Shown in pieces: positions 37,447 through 47,945 of a stretch of DNA of 64,000 nucleotides. A model generated the notes under the pieces. The model saw only the letters and a program-made list of their open reading frames with translations. It ran no database searches and was not told the DNA's origin. The position numbers and the translations under genes are program-made. Source of the DNA: Paenibacillus castaneae (lineage in GTDB: Bacteria; Bacillota; Bacilli; Paenibacillales; Paenibacillaceae); assembly GCF_002884445.1 (NCBI RefSeq), contig NZ_KZ614144.1, positions 3,640,094-3,704,093 on the forward strand, written 5' to 3'. Positions within the stretch are counted from its first letter, which is position 1; each line of letters starts with the position of its first letter.

Positions 37447-37752
37447 TTAAATTTGCATCCGCATAATTTCTTGATAAGCTTCTACCATTTTGTTGCGGAC
37501 TTGTGAGGTAAGCTGCAAACTCAGCTGTGCTTGTTCTGAGGCAATTAGTACCTTAGTAACATCAACTTGTCCTACTAAATATTTATCGTTCAGCTTGTGA
37601 ACATTTTGCTCTTGAGCACTTACGTTCTCAATAGCTGTTTGTAAGTATTGACCAAATGATTGTGTAAGTTCTGCCGGAGTCGCCTGTTGAACTTGCTTCG
37701 ATTCCATCAGCTTGGTCTGACCAATCTGACCGAGCGAGATCGATTGTATCAT
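37447..37752 (-). CDS. fliE: Flagellar MS-ring/rod adaptor FliE
   Basis: 101 residues; VTKVLIASEQAQLSLQLTSQ and VRNKMVEAYQEIMRMQI are the conserved C-terminal FliE block. It joins the MS ring to the rod. ATG with GGAGGG upstream. Confidence 0.96.
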   Translation of the reverse strand: MIQSISLGQIGQTKLMESKQVQQATPAELTQSFGQYLQTAIENVSAQEQNVHKLNDKYLVGQVDVTKVLIASEQAQLSLQLTSQVRNKMVEAYQEIMRMQI

Positions 37753-37791
37753 TATTTACCCTCCAATACTTGTAAAATAACAATTTGTTAT

Positions 37792-38241
37792 TTATTTTCC
37801 GATTTCCAGTGCTTTAACAAACATTGATTTCGTTGCATTTAGAGCGGTTACGTTAGCTTCATATGAACGCGTTGCCGCGATCATATCAACCATTTCCTTC
37901 ATTACATCCACATTGGGCATATTCACATATCCATTTGAATCAGCATCGGGATGTGTAGGATTATATACAAGCTTATTTGGTGATTGATCTTCTTTAATTT
38001 TCGTTACTTTAACTCCTTGTGCAGGAGATTGGCTTCCCAGCTGTTTCGAAAGTACACTTGAAAACGACTGCTGCAAAGGCTCCACAACGACCATTTTCCT
38101 CTTATATGGCTGAAATTGTCCGTTTACGAAGCTGCCGCGAGTTGTTTCAGCGTTTGCTATATTGGATGATATAACATCCATTCTTAACCGTTGCGCAGTT
38201 AAAGCAGAAGCGCTGATATCAAATCCCGTTGATAATTTCAT
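37792..38241 (-). CDS. flgC: Flagellar rod protein FlgC
   Basis: 149 residues with N-terminal rod motif (ALTAQRLRMDVISSNIANAE) and C-terminal helix (MIAATRSYEANVTALNATKS). Proximal rod subunit. ATG with GGGAG upstream inside the end of flgB. Confidence 0.97.
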   Translation of the reverse strand: MKLSTGFDISASALTAQRLRMDVISSNIANAETTRGSFVNGQFQPYKRKMVVVEPLQQSFSSVLSKQLGSQSPAQGVKVTKIKEDQSPNKLVYNPTHPDADSNGYVNMPNVDVMKEMVDMIAATRSYEANVTALNATKSMFVKALEIGK

Positions 38242-38243
38242 CT

Positions 38244-38660
38244 TTAGCTTCTCCCTTCAATTGCTGTACGCATCATCTTTACATCATGATTAATTTGTTG
38301 GACATAAAGGTTATAGCTTAACTGGTTTTTGGCCAACAACGACATCTCGCGGTCGATATCAACATTATTTTCATTATTATTCATCGAAGTTGTTTCAGAC
38401 GTTACAAGTTTGGGTATCGGTAATGGGGAAGTACTGCCTCCGATTGCAATATGCTTTTGATTGGTTCTCTTTCCAATTACTTTCCCGCTCTGAGCATTAC
38501 CCATTGATTGCTCCAATAACTCCTCGAATAGTACCTCTGACCGTTTGAAATGCGGCGTATCACCGTTAGCTATATTGTTAGAAATGACCCGTTGGCGCAT
38601 TTCTGCAGCCTGAAGCGCGCCTTCCATTCTTCCAAATGCGGCGCTATTCAACAAATTCAC
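38244..38660 (-). CDS. flgB: Flagellar rod protein FlgB
   Basis: 138 residues, first gene of the fla/che operon. AEMRQRVISNNIANGDTPHF at the N-terminus and the short C-terminal rod helix identify it. GTG start with GGTGA seven bases upstream. The 234-base gap before it, after the codY terminator, must hold the operon promoter. Confidence 0.96.
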   Translation of the reverse strand: MNLLNSAAFGRMEGALQAAEMRQRVISNNIANGDTPHFKRSEVLFEELLEQSMGNAQSGKVIGKRTNQKHIAIGGSTSPLPIPKLVTSETTSMNNNENNVDIDREMSLLAKNQLSYNLYVQQINHDVKMMRTAIEGRS

Positions 38661-38838
38661 GTAGTTTCACCACTTTCACATAGGGAATCGTCCATTTTCA
38701 TATTCGTTCATCAATACGTATTCAACAGATTATCGCTCATTCCTGCTTCGTTCGACAGTAAAAATTAAAAAAATGAGAGTATCTGTCGTTTTTTGCCGAC
38801 ATGATAATATTCAACAATTTCCTAATTTATTACAATGA
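38661..38838 (-). promoter_or_regulatory. Control region of the fla/che operon
   Basis: This AT-rich stretch lies between the codY terminator and flgB. No clean sigma-A promoter is visible; AGCGATAA at about 38734-38741 partly matches a SigD -10 but lacks a good -35. It contains a CGACAG / CTGTCG inverted pair (38753-38758 and 38783-38788), a further CGACA (38797-38801), and two copies of TATTCAACA (38719 and 38808), which may be operator half-sites. Confidence 0.5.
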
Positions 38839-38872
38839 GAAAAAAGCCCTATCTTTTGTAAAAGATAGGGCT
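38839..38872 (-). terminator. Terminator of codY
   Basis: AGCCCTATCTTTT and AAAAGATAGGGCT pair almost end to end, followed by six T on the minus strand. It ends the trmFO-hslVU-codY transcript just before the flagellar operon. Confidence 0.9.
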
Positions 38873-38894
38873 AACAAGGACTAAAGTCCTGTAT

Positions 38895-39665
38895 TCATGA
38901 TTTGTTTTTTTCAAGTTCCTGCAGGAGCTGGTGGTTAAGGATTTTAATGTAAGTTCCTTTCATCCCTAACGATCTCGTTTCAATTACGCCAGCACTTTCT
39001 AATTTACGAAGCGCATTTACAATAACGGAACGGGTAATACCTACTCGATCTGCAATTTTGGATGCAACAAGCAATCCTTCCTTGCCGTCAAGCTCTTCGA
39101 ATATGTGCTCCACTGCTTCCAGCTCACTGAATGATAAAGAACCAACCGCAACGGAGACAACCGCTCTGCTCCGTACTTCTTGTTCAATTTCTTCTGTGCG
39201 CTCACGCAAAATTTCCATTCCGACTATTGTAGAACCATACTCTGCAAGAATGAGATCATCATCGTCAAACGTGCCTGACAGTCGAGTGAGGACCAATGTA
39301 CCCAACCGGTCTCCACCACCAATAATCGGCACCACCGTCATAATTTCTTGATCGCCAAGTCTCGGGAACGTCTCGTAAATTCCCGAATCGGGCTTTACAT
39401 TAGTCATCGATTCTTGCATATCAAGAAACCTAGTATTGCTTTCCTGCGGGAAACGCAGCTCATCAACTGATAGCGAACGAATAAAATCATGATCGTAAGC
39501 ATCAACCGCAGCGCAGCCGAGTATTTTCCCTCTCCGACTTACGACAAAAGCGTTTGTTTGAATCGTCGTACAAAGCACCTCTGCCATTTCTCTGAAACTG
39601 AGAGCCTTACCGGCAGCTCGCTGAAGCAGCCGATTCAGCGTTCTCGTTTTTGTTAATAAAGTCAT
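38895..39665 (-). CDS. codY: Global nutrient-sensing repressor CodY
   Basis: 256 residues. The N-terminal GAF domain ([20 protein letters not shown] onward) binds branched-chain amino acids, and the C-terminal winged helix ([20 protein letters not shown]) binds DNA; B. subtilis CodY also senses GTP. CodY represses stationary-phase and motility genes, including the fla/che promoter in B. subtilis. ATG with GGGAGG upstream, 27 bases after hslU. Confidence 0.97.
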   Translation of the reverse strand: MTLLTKTRTLNRLLQRAAGKALSFREMAEVLCTTIQTNAFVVSRRGKILGCAAVDAYDHDFIRSLSVDELRFPQESNTRFLDMQESMTNVKPDSGIYETFPRLGDQEIMTVVPIIGGGDRLGTLVLTRLSGTFDDDDLILAEYGSTIVGMEILRERTEEIEQEVRSRAVVSVAVGSLSFSELEAVEHIFEELDGKEGLLVASKIADRVGITRSVIVNALRKLESAGVIETRSLGMKGTYIKILNHQLLQELEKNKS

Positions 39666-39692
39666 TTAATTGCCTCCCAAAACTCATAACAA

Positions 39693-41093
39693 CTACAGTA
39701 TATATTGACTCAAATCACGATTTTGTGCAATGGTGCTTAGTTTTTCTCTTACGTATTCAGGCGTAATGACCATTTTCTCAAGGGACAACTCAGGAGCTTC
39801 GAATGACAGATCCTCAAGCAGCTTCTCCAGAATCGTATGAAGTCTGCGAGCGCCAATATTTTCTGTATTGCGATTAACATCTGCAGCAATCGATGCTAAT
39901 TCCCGAATGGCCTCATCCGAGAACTCAATCTGAATGCCTTCCGTTCCCAGCAATGCCGAGTATTGCTTCGTCAACGCATTTTTGGGCTCCTTTAATATGC
40001 TTACAAAGTCATCCAATGTGAGACTTGTCAGCTCTACACGAATTGGGAAACGACCTTGAAGCTCTGGAATTAAGTCGGATGGTTTGGCAACGTGAAAAGC
40101 TCCTGCGGCAATAAACAGAACATAGTCCGTTTTCACAGGTCCGTATTTCGTCATAACAGTTGAGCCTTCAACGATTGGCAAAATGTCACGTTGAACGCCT
40201 TCTCTTGACACATCAGGGCCTGTGCCTCTTGATGGGCTTGCAATTTTATCAATTTCATCGATGAAAATAATGCCTGATTGCTCCGCGCGAATAATAGATT
40301 CTGAAATCACATCATCCATATCTATTAGTTTGTTCGCTTCCTCCAAGGTCAACACTTTACGTGCTTCTTTTACAGGCAGCTTGCGTTTCTTTGGTTTCTT
40401 CGGCATGAGCTGGCCGAAGAGCTCCTGCATATTCATGCCCATCCCTTCGGGCCCCTGGCCAGAAAGCATATCCATCATATTCGGCGATGTGTCTTCAACC
40501 TCGATTTCAATCAATTCATTCTCGAGCTTGCCTGCAGCCAGCTGCTCTTTTATTTGCGAGCGCTTCTGAACATTGGCTTGATCCACTTCCGCCGCTTCGT
40601 CAGTTTCTTCCGATTGCTGTTGATTGCCAAATAGCATCTCAAACGGATTTTTAGTCGATTTTGCTTTCACTGCCGAAGGCGCAAGCAGCGATACAATTCG
40701 ATCATTCGCCAGCTTCTCAGCCCGATCTTTTACTTTTTCGGTTTTTTCTGTTTTCACCATGCGAATGGCTGTTTCAATCAAATCTCTCACCATCGATTCA
40801 ACATCGCGTCCGACATAACCTACTTCGGTGAATTTCGTTGCTTCAAGCTTTACGAAAGGCGCTTTCACAAGCTTTGCCAAACGACGGGCTATCTCGGTCT
40901 TGCCTACACCGGTTGGTCCAATCATCAAAATATTTTTCGGAACGATTTCATCGCGAAGTGTATCATCAAGCAAACTTCTGCGGTAACGATTGCGGAGTGC
41001 TATTGCTACGGAACGCTTCGCTGATTTCTGACCAACAATATATTTATCAAGCTCCGCTACGATCTGACGCGGCGTAAGTGCATCATTTCCCAT
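39693..41093 (-). CDS. hslU: ATP-dependent protease ATPase subunit HslU (ClpY)
   Basis: AAA+ unfoldase that feeds HslV. Walker [18 protein letters not shown] is near residue 57, and Walker [12 protein letters not shown] lies after the inserted I domain (about 110-240). The C-terminal tail ends in [10 protein letters not shown], which inserts into HslV. 466 residues. ATG with GGAGG upstream. Confidence 0.97.
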   Translation of the reverse strand: MGNDALTPRQIVAELDKYIVGQKSAKRSVAIALRNRYRRSLLDDTLRDEIVPKNILMIGPTGVGKTEIARRLAKLVKAPFVKLEATKFTEVGYVGRDVESMVRDLIETAIRMVKTEKTEKVKDRAEKLANDRIVSLLAPSAVKAKSTKNPFEMLFGNQQQSEETDEAAEVDQANVQKRSQIKEQLAAGKLENELIEIEVEDTSPNMMDMLSGQGPEGMGMNMQELFGQLMPKKPKKRKLPVKEARKVLTLEEANKLIDMDDVISESIIRAEQSGIIFIDEIDKIASPSRGTGPDVSREGVQRDILPIVEGSTVMTKYGPVKTDYVLFIAAGAFHVAKPSDLIPELQGRFPIRVELTSLTLDDFVSILKEPKNALTKQYSALLGTEGIQIEFSDEAIRELASIAADVNRNTENIGARRLHTILEKLLEDLSFEAPELSLEKMVITPEYVREKLSTIAQNRDLSQYIL

Positions 41094-41171
41094 TATAAAA
41101 TCCCTCCGATATCTTTTTGTCCAAATGGCATTCCGATGCGTGTTCGTATCATATAAAGAGCGATACTCAAT

Positions 41172-41717
41172 CTATCCAATTTCTTCGACAATAATATTAT
41201 TATTGGTGAATACGCAAATCTCAGATGCAATTTCTAATGACGAGCGCGCAATGTCCTTGGCATCCATTTGCGGTGCATGGCGCTTAAGCGCTCTTGCTGC
41301 CGATAACGCAAAGCTTCCACCAGAACCGATTGCCAAAATCCCGTCATCCGGCTCAATAATCTCTCCATTTCCAGATATAAGCAGCAGTCCGCTTTGATCC
41401 ATAACCAGCATCATAGCCTCGAGTCGACGAAGCACGCGGTCAGAGCGCCAATCCTTTGCAAGCTCAACAGCAGAGCGCTGCAAATTCCCATGATGCTCTT
41501 CAAGTTTTCCTTCAAATTTTTCGAATAATGTAATGGCGTCAGCAACTGATCCTGCAAATCCAGCTATGACTTGACCACGGTATAGTCTTCTAACTTTTTT
41601 CGCTTGATGCTTCATCACCATACTGTTCCCGAAAGTTACCTGCCCATCGCCTGCAATTGCGCCTTTGCCTTCATGGCGAACCGCGCAAATGGTTGTTGCA
41701 TGAAATTGCATTTCCAT
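41172..41717 (-). CDS. hslV: ATP-dependent protease peptidase subunit HslV (ClpQ)
   Basis: 181 residues. The proteasome-beta-like catalytic Thr motif TTI is at residues 7-9 of the precursor, so a six-residue propeptide must be removed. By contrast, B. subtilis CodW/ClpQ has an N-terminal Ser. [20 protein letters not shown] [18 protein letters not shown] is conserved. ATG with GGAGG seven bases upstream. Confidence 0.95.
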   Translation of the reverse strand: MEMQFHATTICAVRHEGKGAIAGDGQVTFGNSMVMKHQAKKVRRLYRGQVIAGFAGSVADAITLFEKFEGKLEEHHGNLQRSAVELAKDWRSDRVLRRLEAMMLVMDQSGLLLISGNGEIIEPDDGILAIGSGGSFALSAARALKRHAPQMDAKDIARSSLEIASEICVFTNNNIIVEEIG

Positions 41718-41776
41718 TGCTTTGCCTCCTCTAAATCGGTAATTGAATAGACATGGTATGCTCTCATTACGAAATA

Positions 41777-43096
41777 CTATTGCAAATGTTCCCGTTTAAA
41801 TTGCTCGATTCCTTCTAAGGCACGATTTGCGATCATTTCATTCTTTTCTTTCTTGCTGCGAACCTTCTTCCCTAGCGGCGGGAACAGGCCGAAATTGGCG
41901 TTCATCGGTTGAAAATGTTTGAAATCAGCTGTCGTTATATAATTAGCCATGCTTCCTAACGTTGTGTGCTCGGGCAAAATAAGCGGCTCTAAGCCACGCG
42001 CTAGTCTAGCAGCATTGATACCGGCGATCAAGCCCGACGCTGCTGATTCTACATAGCCCTCTACGCCCGTCATTTGACCTGCAAAAAATAAATTTTCACG
42101 AGTGTTGAGCTGATAAGTTGGCTTAAGCAGACGCGGCGAATTAATGAACGTATTGCGGTGCATAACACCGTATCGAACAAATTCAGCGTTCTCGAGTCCT
42201 GGGATCAGCGAGAAGACGCGCTTCTGCTCTCCCCATTTGAGATGAGTCTGGAAACCGACAAGGTTGTACAGCGTTCCTGCAGCGTTGTCCTGGCGAAGCT
42301 GTATAACGGCATGTGGAAGCGTGCCCGTATGTGGATTAATTAAGCCGACAGGCTTCATAGGTCCAAACAAAACCGTTTGCTTTCCTCTGCTTGCCATTAT
42401 TTCTATCGGCATACAGCCTTCGAAATATACTTCCTTCTCGAAATCCTTTACTTCTGCTGTTTCTGCAGTAGTAAGAGCCTCATGGAAAATTTCGAACTCC
42501 TCTTCTGTCATTGGACAGTTCAGATAAGCAGCCTCGCCTTTATCGTATCTCGAAGCTAAGTAAACTTTGTTCATGTCTATGGAATCTTTCTCTACAATAG
42601 GTGCGGCTGCATCAAAGAAATAAAAATATTCTTCACCAAGCAGCTGACGTATCTGGTCGGACAAACCTGGTGCTGTGAGAGGACCTGTAGCAATAACTAC
42701 GATGCCATCCTGAGGAATTTCTGTAACTTCCTCATTGCGCACCTCTACTAGCGGATGCTCATGCAGCCTGCGGGTAACTTCACCGGAAAAACCGTCACGG
42801 TCAACCGCGAGCGCCCCCCCTGCTGGCACCGCATGCTGATCAGCACAGCTCAGAATAAGAGAGCTCAGCTGACGCATCTCTTCTTTCAAGACTCCTACCG
42901 CGTTTGTTAAGCCGTTAGCACGCAAGCTATTGCTGCATACCAGCTCAGCAAATTGATTCGTATGATGAGCCGGTGTCTTCGTCACAGGACGCATCTCATA
43001 TAGAACGACAGGAACTCCTTGCGATGCGATTTGCCATGCTGCCTCACTGCCTGCAAGACCTGCTCCGATTACGGTTACTTTTTGCGGTTGCGACAA
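41777..43096 (-). CDS. trmFO: Folate/FAD-dependent tRNA (uracil-5)-methyltransferase TrmFO
   Basis: Methylates U54 of tRNAs using methylenetetrahydrofolate and FADH2. N-terminal dinucleotide fold [18 protein letters not shown], then [20 protein letters not shown] and the C-terminal [20 protein letters not shown]. 439 residues. The start is TTG with AAGGA about ten bases upstream; no in-frame ATG is near. In B. subtilis codV (xerC) follows; here hslV follows directly. Confidence 0.95.
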   Translation of the reverse strand: MSQPQKVTVIGAGLAGSEAAWQIASQGVPVVLYEMRPVTKTPAHHTNQFAELVCSNSLRANGLTNAVGVLKEEMRQLSSLILSCADQHAVPAGGALAVDRDGFSGEVTRRLHEHPLVEVRNEEVTEIPQDGIVVIATGPLTAPGLSDQIRQLLGEEYFYFFDAAAPIVEKDSIDMNKVYLASRYDKGEAAYLNCPMTEEEFEIFHEALTTAETAEVKDFEKEVYFEGCMPIEIMASRGKQTVLFGPMKPVGLINPHTGTLPHAVIQLRQDNAAGTLYNLVGFQTHLKWGEQKRVFSLIPGLENAEFVRYGVMHRNTFINSPRLLKPTYQLNTRENLFFAGQMTGVEGYVESAASGLIAGINAARLARGLEPLILPEHTTLGSMANYITTADFKHFQPMNANFGLFPPLGKKVRSKKEKNEMIANRALEGIEQFKREHLQ

Positions 43097-43512
43097 ACTA
43101 AGTCAATCCTTTCAAAAATAAATTTCAGCTAACTTATAAAACACTCACACACTGCTCATTGTTTCTAGTCTCTCTTGCATATGCTCTAACATCTTTCTAA
43201 CTATATCTTAAACGAAATGGTTTTATCCCTACAATAGGAGTAATAATGAGACATTTATATGTATGGGTTGAATGGGACCATTTTCTTGCCCCTGTCAGAC
43301 AGGTCTCTTATTCAACGATTTGTGCTTATTGATGGTTAAACCCTCCCGGACGGGGAGGGTTAGCGAAGCTAGGCTGGATGAAGATGCCCGTATAATAACG
43401 GTGTCCTCCCTGTTTGCAGGGAGGACGGGCTGTTGCAGCTAAATTTGATGCTAAGGCTAATCAAGGCACAGTCAAGAAGGCATCACTGCCTTGCCTGAAT
43501 GCTGCTTTGAAA
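43097..43512. other. Structured intergenic region between topA and trmFO
   Basis: 416 bases without a gene. From about 43265 to 43495 it is packed with potential stems: GTTGAAT/ATTCAAC closing an arm with CCTGTC/GACAGG inside; ACCCTCCC/GGGAGGGT (43339-43360); TAGC/GCTA; GCCCG/CGGGC enclosing TCCTCCCTG/CAGGGAGGA (43387-43431); TTGAT/ATCAA; and AAGGCA/TGCCTT. None is followed by a T-tract. It resembles a structured RNA or the end of a small IS200/IS605- or HEARO-like element. The trmFO-proximal 150 bases show nothing clear. Confidence 0.5.
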
Positions 43513-45618
43513 TTAGCTATTCTCAACATCTTGATCATCCTCGTCCAGTACTTCTTCCGAGTAGTCACAGGTTGGACACTTGAGCTTCAATCCGGTTCGA
43601 TTGCGTTTCTCTACAAGCTTAGAGCTGCACTCCGGACATGGCTTGTTCGTAGGTTTATCCCAGGAAACATAATCACAGCCTGGATATTGATCACAGCCAT
43701 AGAAGATCCGGCCTTTCTTGCTGCGGCGCTCAATAATTTTGCCTTCCGCGCATTTCGGGCATGTGACGCCGATGTCTTTAATGATCGGCTTGGTGTTCCG
43801 ACAGTCTGGGAAACCAGAGCATGCAAGGAATTTACCAAAACGACCCATTTTGAATACCAAATGACGTCCGCATTTCTCGCAAATCTCATCCGACACTTCA
43901 TCTTGAATCTCGATTTCTTTCATTTCTTCTTCCGCTACTTCAAGACGCTTCTCGAAGGATTCGTAGAACGTGGCAAGCACCTTTACCCAATTTTCTGTGC
44001 CTTCCTCAACATGGTCAAGATTTCCTTCCATGTTAGCCGTAAATTCAGCATCCAGAATTTCAGGGAAAAATTCCTCCATCAGTTGGATAACGAGATCGCC
44101 GAGCTCAGTTGGCATGAACTTTTTCTCTTCCATGGCCACGTATCCGCGCTTCTGAATCGTTTCCAGTGTAGGAGCGTATGTGCTGGGACGTCCTATTCCA
44201 AGCTCCTCTAACGTCTTCACAAGCCTTGCTTCCGTGAAACGCGGAGGAGGCTGTGTGAAATGCTGCTTCGGCTCGATTAATTCGGAGCTGATGACATCTC
44301 CTGCTGCAAGCGGAGGCAGGAACTTATGCTCTTCAACCGTTCCGTCATCATTGCCTTCTACATACACTTTCATAAATCCAGCAAACTTCACCTTAGATCC
44401 ATTTGCTCTAAATACCGTTTCACCCGATTTCAGATCAACCGTCATCGTGTCTAGAACTGCAGATTGCATCTGACTGGATATGAACCGTTCCCACACCAGC
44501 TTATATAATCGAATTTGATCACGGCTTAGAAATGGCTTCATCGAATCCGGATCTCGCAGAATAGAAGTTGGTCGTATCGCTTCATGCGCATCTTGCGCAT
44601 TGCTGTTCTTTTTGGTGTACACTCGCGGCTGCTCGGGAACAAAGTCTGCACCGTACTTTTCCGTAATGTACTCCTTTGTTTCCTCTTGCGCTATAGGAGA
44701 AATTCTGGTGGAATCCGTTCTCATATACGTAATTAAACCGACTGTTCCTTCTTTGCCGAGCTCAACACCCTCATACAGTTGCTGTGCAATTGACATGGTC
44801 TTGGATGCACGGAAACCAAGCTTTCGAGCCGCTTCCTGTTGAAGTGAACTCGTAATGAACGGGGGCGCAGGATTGCGTAAACGTTCTTTCTCTCTAACGT
44901 CAGATACAATGAATTGACTGCCATCCATCGCGCGAAGCACTTCCTGTACTTCGTCTTCCTTGCCCAGCTCGCGCTTATCTCCGTTAATGGAGTAATATTT
45001 CGCATCGAATGGAATGCCAGAATGATTTAGTTTTGCGACGATAGACCAGTATTCTTCCGGCTCAAACGCATCGATTTCATTGTCGCGATCGATGATAAGC
45101 TTAACCGCTACGGATTGTACGCGTCCAGCGGATAGTCCCTTCTTTACTTTCTTCCAAAGCAAGGGACTGATCTTATAACCAACCAAGCGATCCAATATGC
45201 GTCTTGCCTGTTGAGCATTCACTAAGTCCATATTGATTTTGCGCGGTGTTTTGAAAGCATCCTTCACCGCTTGCTTCGTTATTTCATTAAATACGACGCG
45301 GCAAGTATCTGTTTCATCAAGCTCCAGATAATGTGCCAAGTGCCACGCAATCGCTTCTCCTTCGCGATCCGGATCGGCTGCGAGAAAGACGTTTTTCACT
45401 TTTTTGCTGGCGTCCTTCAATTCCTTGAGCACGCTGCCTTTACCGCGTATCGTTATATATTTTGGATTAAAATCATTTTCAACCTCGACGCCGATCTGGC
45501 TTTTGGGCAAATCGCGAATATGTCCCATTGAAGCTTTAACGATATATTTACTTCCCAAGTACTTACCAATCGTTTTGGCTTTGGCTGGGGATTCGACGAT
45601 GACTAATGAATCTGCCAT
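43513..45618 (-). CDS. topA: DNA topoisomerase I
   Basis: Type IA enzyme relaxing negative supercoils. Toprim domain begins [18 protein letters not shown] with acidic triad D82, D84, E86. The catalytic Tyr is Y298 in LITYMRTDS. The C-terminus carries three Cys4 zinc-ribbon units (CEKCGRH, CPKCAEG, CPECSSK starts). 701 residues. ATG with GGAGG upstream. It follows dprA by 28 bases. Confidence 0.98.
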   Translation of the reverse strand: MADSLVIVESPAKAKTIGKYLGSKYIVKASMGHIRDLPKSQIGVEVENDFNPKYITIRGKGSVLKELKDASKKVKNVFLAADPDREGEAIAWHLAHYLELDETDTCRVVFNEITKQAVKDAFKTPRKINMDLVNAQQARRILDRLVGYKISPLLWKKVKKGLSAGRVQSVAVKLIIDRDNEIDAFEPEEYWSIVAKLNHSGIPFDAKYYSINGDKRELGKEDEVQEVLRAMDGSQFIVSDVREKERLRNPAPPFITSSLQQEAARKLGFRASKTMSIAQQLYEGVELGKEGTVGLITYMRTDSTRISPIAQEETKEYITEKYGADFVPEQPRVYTKKNSNAQDAHEAIRPTSILRDPDSMKPFLSRDQIRLYKLVWERFISSQMQSAVLDTMTVDLKSGETVFRANGSKVKFAGFMKVYVEGNDDGTVEEHKFLPPLAAGDVISSELIEPKQHFTQPPPRFTEARLVKTLEELGIGRPSTYAPTLETIQKRGYVAMEEKKFMPTELGDLVIQLMEEFFPEILDAEFTANMEGNLDHVEEGTENWVKVLATFYESFEKRLEVAEEEMKEIEIQDEVSDEICEKCGRHLVFKMGRFGKFLACSGFPDCRNTKPIIKDIGVTCPKCAEGKIIERRSKKGRIFYGCDQYPGCDYVSWDKPTNKPCPECSSKLVEKRNRTGLKLKCPTCDYSEEVLDEDDQDVENS

Positions 45619-45646
45619 GTGGGGCGCCTCCTCTCTCTAATACAAA

Positions 45647-46780
45647 CTATAAAGCAATATATATGGACCCGGGCTGCAGTTCGATTTTCCGTTTTATACA
45701 TAAATTTAGCAGAAGTGCGTTCAAATGTCCAAACGGAATGGCTGATAGCTCGTGTAATTCATTAATGGACAAAGGCTGATCCTGTAAATATCCGATTATT
45801 TTATGCTCTTCCGGAGTTAGCTGCGCACCTTCCACAGCCCGCTTGGAATCCATATTGCCTTTGCTGGCTTGAACAGCCTTCAAGGCATCTGGCAGCCAAT
45901 TTAATTCTTCAATAATATCATTCACATTACTGATCAGCTTCGCTTCTCCGCGCTTTATGAGTTCATTCGGCCCTTCGCTCTTCGGCGATGAAATCGGACC
46001 GGGAATAGCGAATATTTCTCGCGACATTTCAAGTGCGTGCTTAGCTGTAATGAGTGAGCCGCTCTTTGTTGCTCCTTCAATTACAACGGTTCCTACAGTC
46101 AACGCGGCAATGACCCTATTCCGCTGATGAAATTGACCCGGATGAAGCGGTGTGCCTATAGGCGTTTCTGATACTAATAAGCCTCGTTCAGCTATTTGAT
46201 GAAATAGAGATAAATTTTCCGGCGGATAGCATGTGTCGATCGGAGTCGGCAAAACGGCAATGGTGCTGCCCGCTTCGTACATGGCTGCTTCATGAGCTTT
46301 ACTATCGATGCCTCTTGCAAAACCGCTTACGACGGTTAAATCTGCCGCAGATAACTCTTGAGCGAGCTTCATTGCTGTTTGTCTGCCATAAGCAGTAGGC
46401 ACTCTCGTCCCAACAATCGCAATAGCTGGACGCTGCAAAAGCTCCAATCTGCCCCTTGCATATAAGACCCAAGGAGGCTGTGCAATCTCCCTGAGCACTG
46501 ACGGATAGTTTGAATCGAATGGCGTCAGAGTAACCGCGTTAGCGCGGGCTACAGCTTCTGACGGATCATCAGACAATATCCACGGCCTCTCCTCATAACG
46601 CTCAGCTGCAGATTTCGCTTGGCTTCGATTGAGCCCGATCTCAAGCAAATCCTCCATGCTCCAATATCGTTTATTCCAGAATTGATGCTTGACGGCCTTC
46701 TGGATCGCGTGCCATCCGATGCCTGGAATTTCATGAAAAGCAATGATCATTTGTCTGCGAATATCTTTGTTATTGTCCAA
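45647..46780 (-). CDS. dprA: DNA-processing protein DprA (Smf)
   Basis: Loads RecA on incoming single-stranded DNA during transformation. SAM-like N-terminal domain, Rossmann-fold core with VSGFARGIDSKAHEAAM and TKSGSLITAKHALEM, and a C-terminal winged-helix-like domain. The frame opens at a TTG directly abutting AAAGG. The TTG three codons later has about ten-base spacing and is preferred (377 residues). Confidence 0.95.
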   Translation of the reverse strand: MDNNKDIRRQMIIAFHEIPGIGWHAIQKAVKHQFWNKRYWSMEDLLEIGLNRSQAKSAAERYEERPWILSDDPSEAVARANAVTLTPFDSNYPSVLREIAQPPWVLYARGRLELLQRPAIAIVGTRVPTAYGRQTAMKLAQELSAADLTVVSGFARGIDSKAHEAAMYEAGSTIAVLPTPIDTCYPPENLSLFHQIAERGLLVSETPIGTPLHPGQFHQRNRVIAALTVGTVVIEGATKSGSLITAKHALEMSREIFAIPGPISSPKSEGPNELIKRGEAKLISNVNDIIEELNWLPDALKAVQASKGNMDSKRAVEGAQLTPEEHKIIGYLQDQPLSINELHELSAIPFGHLNALLLNLCIKRKIELQPGSIYIAL

Positions 46781-46825
46781 TTTGTCCAACCCTTTCTTTG
46801 ATAGGGCTGGCTTGCATTCCTATCT

Positions 46826-46854
46826 ATTGTGCGTTACAAGAGAAAAGAATGCAA
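46826..46854 (-). promoter_or_regulatory. Possible promoter of dprA
   Basis: TTGCAT, 17-base spacer and CACAAT on the minus strand, between the sucCD terminator and dprA. A nine-base inverted repeat CTTGCATTC/GAATGCAAG flanks it. Moderate match only. Confidence 0.4.
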
Positions 46855-46883
46855 GTCAACCCATAAAATAATAACTACAGAAA

Positions 46884-46934
46884 CAAAAAAAGCAACCCTC
46901 CAACTCCCGCTATCGGGTCGTTGAAAGGTTGCTT
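46884..46934 (-). terminator. Terminator of sucCD
   Basis: AGCAACC and GGTTGCT close a stem with an inner CAACGACCCG / CGGGAGTTG-type arm, followed by seven T on the minus strand. Confidence 0.88.
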
Positions 46935-46954
46935 ACCTTAGGTCTTCTATTTAA

Positions 46955-47887
46955 TTATTTGCGAGTAATGCATTTCTCGAGCAAGCCTTGCTCTTCAAGA
47001 ACACTTACAAGCGTAGAACCCATTTCAGACGGTGTCGGAGCAACTTTAATGCCGCAAGCTTCAAGCGTAGCGATCTTTTCAGCTGCTGTACCTTTACCGC
47101 CAGAAATAATAGCGCCAGCATGTCCCATGCGTTTGCCCGGAGGCGCTGTAGCGCCGCCGATGAAGCCGACAACCGGTTTTTTCATATTAGCTTTAATCCA
47201 CTCAGCAGCTTCTTCCTCTGCTGTACCGCCGATTTCGCCAATCATGATAACCGCGTAAGTGTCTGGATCTTCATTGAAGAGATTAAGGATGTCGATAAAC
47301 TCCGAGCCTTTAACTGGGTCGCCGCCAATACCTACAGCAGACGATTGGCCAATTCCACGAGTCGTCAATTGATGAACCGCTTCATAAGTCAATGTACCAG
47401 AGCGAGAAATAACGCCTACATGGCCTTTTGTATGAATGTAACCCGGCATAATACCGATTTTGCACTCATCAGGTGTAATAACGCCTGGACAGTTAGGTCC
47501 AATTAGAACCGTTTTGCTTCCGTCCATATAACGTTTAACTTTTACCATGTCAAGCACGGGAATACCTTCTGTAATACAAATAACAAGATCAAGCTCAGCA
47601 TCGACAGCTTCCATGATCGCGTCAGCAGCAAATGCCGGCGGTACATAAATAACTGAAGCGTTAGCGCCAGTAGCAGCTACAGCTTGAGCAACCGTATTAA
47701 ATACAGGTAGAGAAACGAGCGTTCCGTTATCAAGTGTTATGTCAACGTTCGTACCGCCTTTGCCAGGGGTAACGCCGCCAACCATTTGCGTACCGTATTC
47801 CAGTCCGCCCTTTGTATGGAACAAGCCAGTAGCGCCTGTAATACCTTGGGTAATAACTTTTGTATCTTTATTGACCAAAATGCTCAC
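46955..47887 (-). CDS. sucD: Succinyl-CoA synthetase alpha subunit
   Basis: TCA-cycle enzyme making succinate and a nucleoside triphosphate from succinyl-CoA. CoA-binding Rossmann domain ([20 protein letters not shown]) and phosphohistidine H256 in [10 protein letters not shown]. 310 residues. GTG start with GGGGA about a dozen bases upstream. Pairs with sucC. Confidence 0.97.
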   Translation of the reverse strand: MSILVNKDTKVITQGITGATGLFHTKGGLEYGTQMVGGVTPGKGGTNVDITLDNGTLVSLPVFNTVAQAVAATGANASVIYVPPAFAADAIMEAVDAELDLVICITEGIPVLDMVKVKRYMDGSKTVLIGPNCPGVITPDECKIGIMPGYIHTKGHVGVISRSGTLTYEAVHQLTTRGIGQSSAVGIGGDPVKGSEFIDILNLFNEDPDTYAVIMIGEIGGTAEEEAAEWIKANMKKPVVGFIGGATAPPGKRMGHAGAIISGGKGTAAEKIATLEACGIKVAPTPSEMGSTLVSVLEEQGLLEKCITRK

Positions 47888-47945
47888 TCTTAACTCACAT
47901 CCCCTGAATGAATTCGTATGCGGACGCGCCGCATAGCAAGATATC

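Noticed and set aside
43258..43500. Group II intron or T-box reading of the topA-trmFO segment
   Set aside because: No domain V-like hairpin, no GTGCG 5' end, and no T-box or terminator/antiterminator pair with a downstream tRNA-related gene.
43414..44211. A 265-codon open frame on the plus strand opposite topA
   Set aside because: It lies antisense to the clearly functional topA zinc-ribbon and core region, has no family resemblance, and its start lies inside the structured gap.
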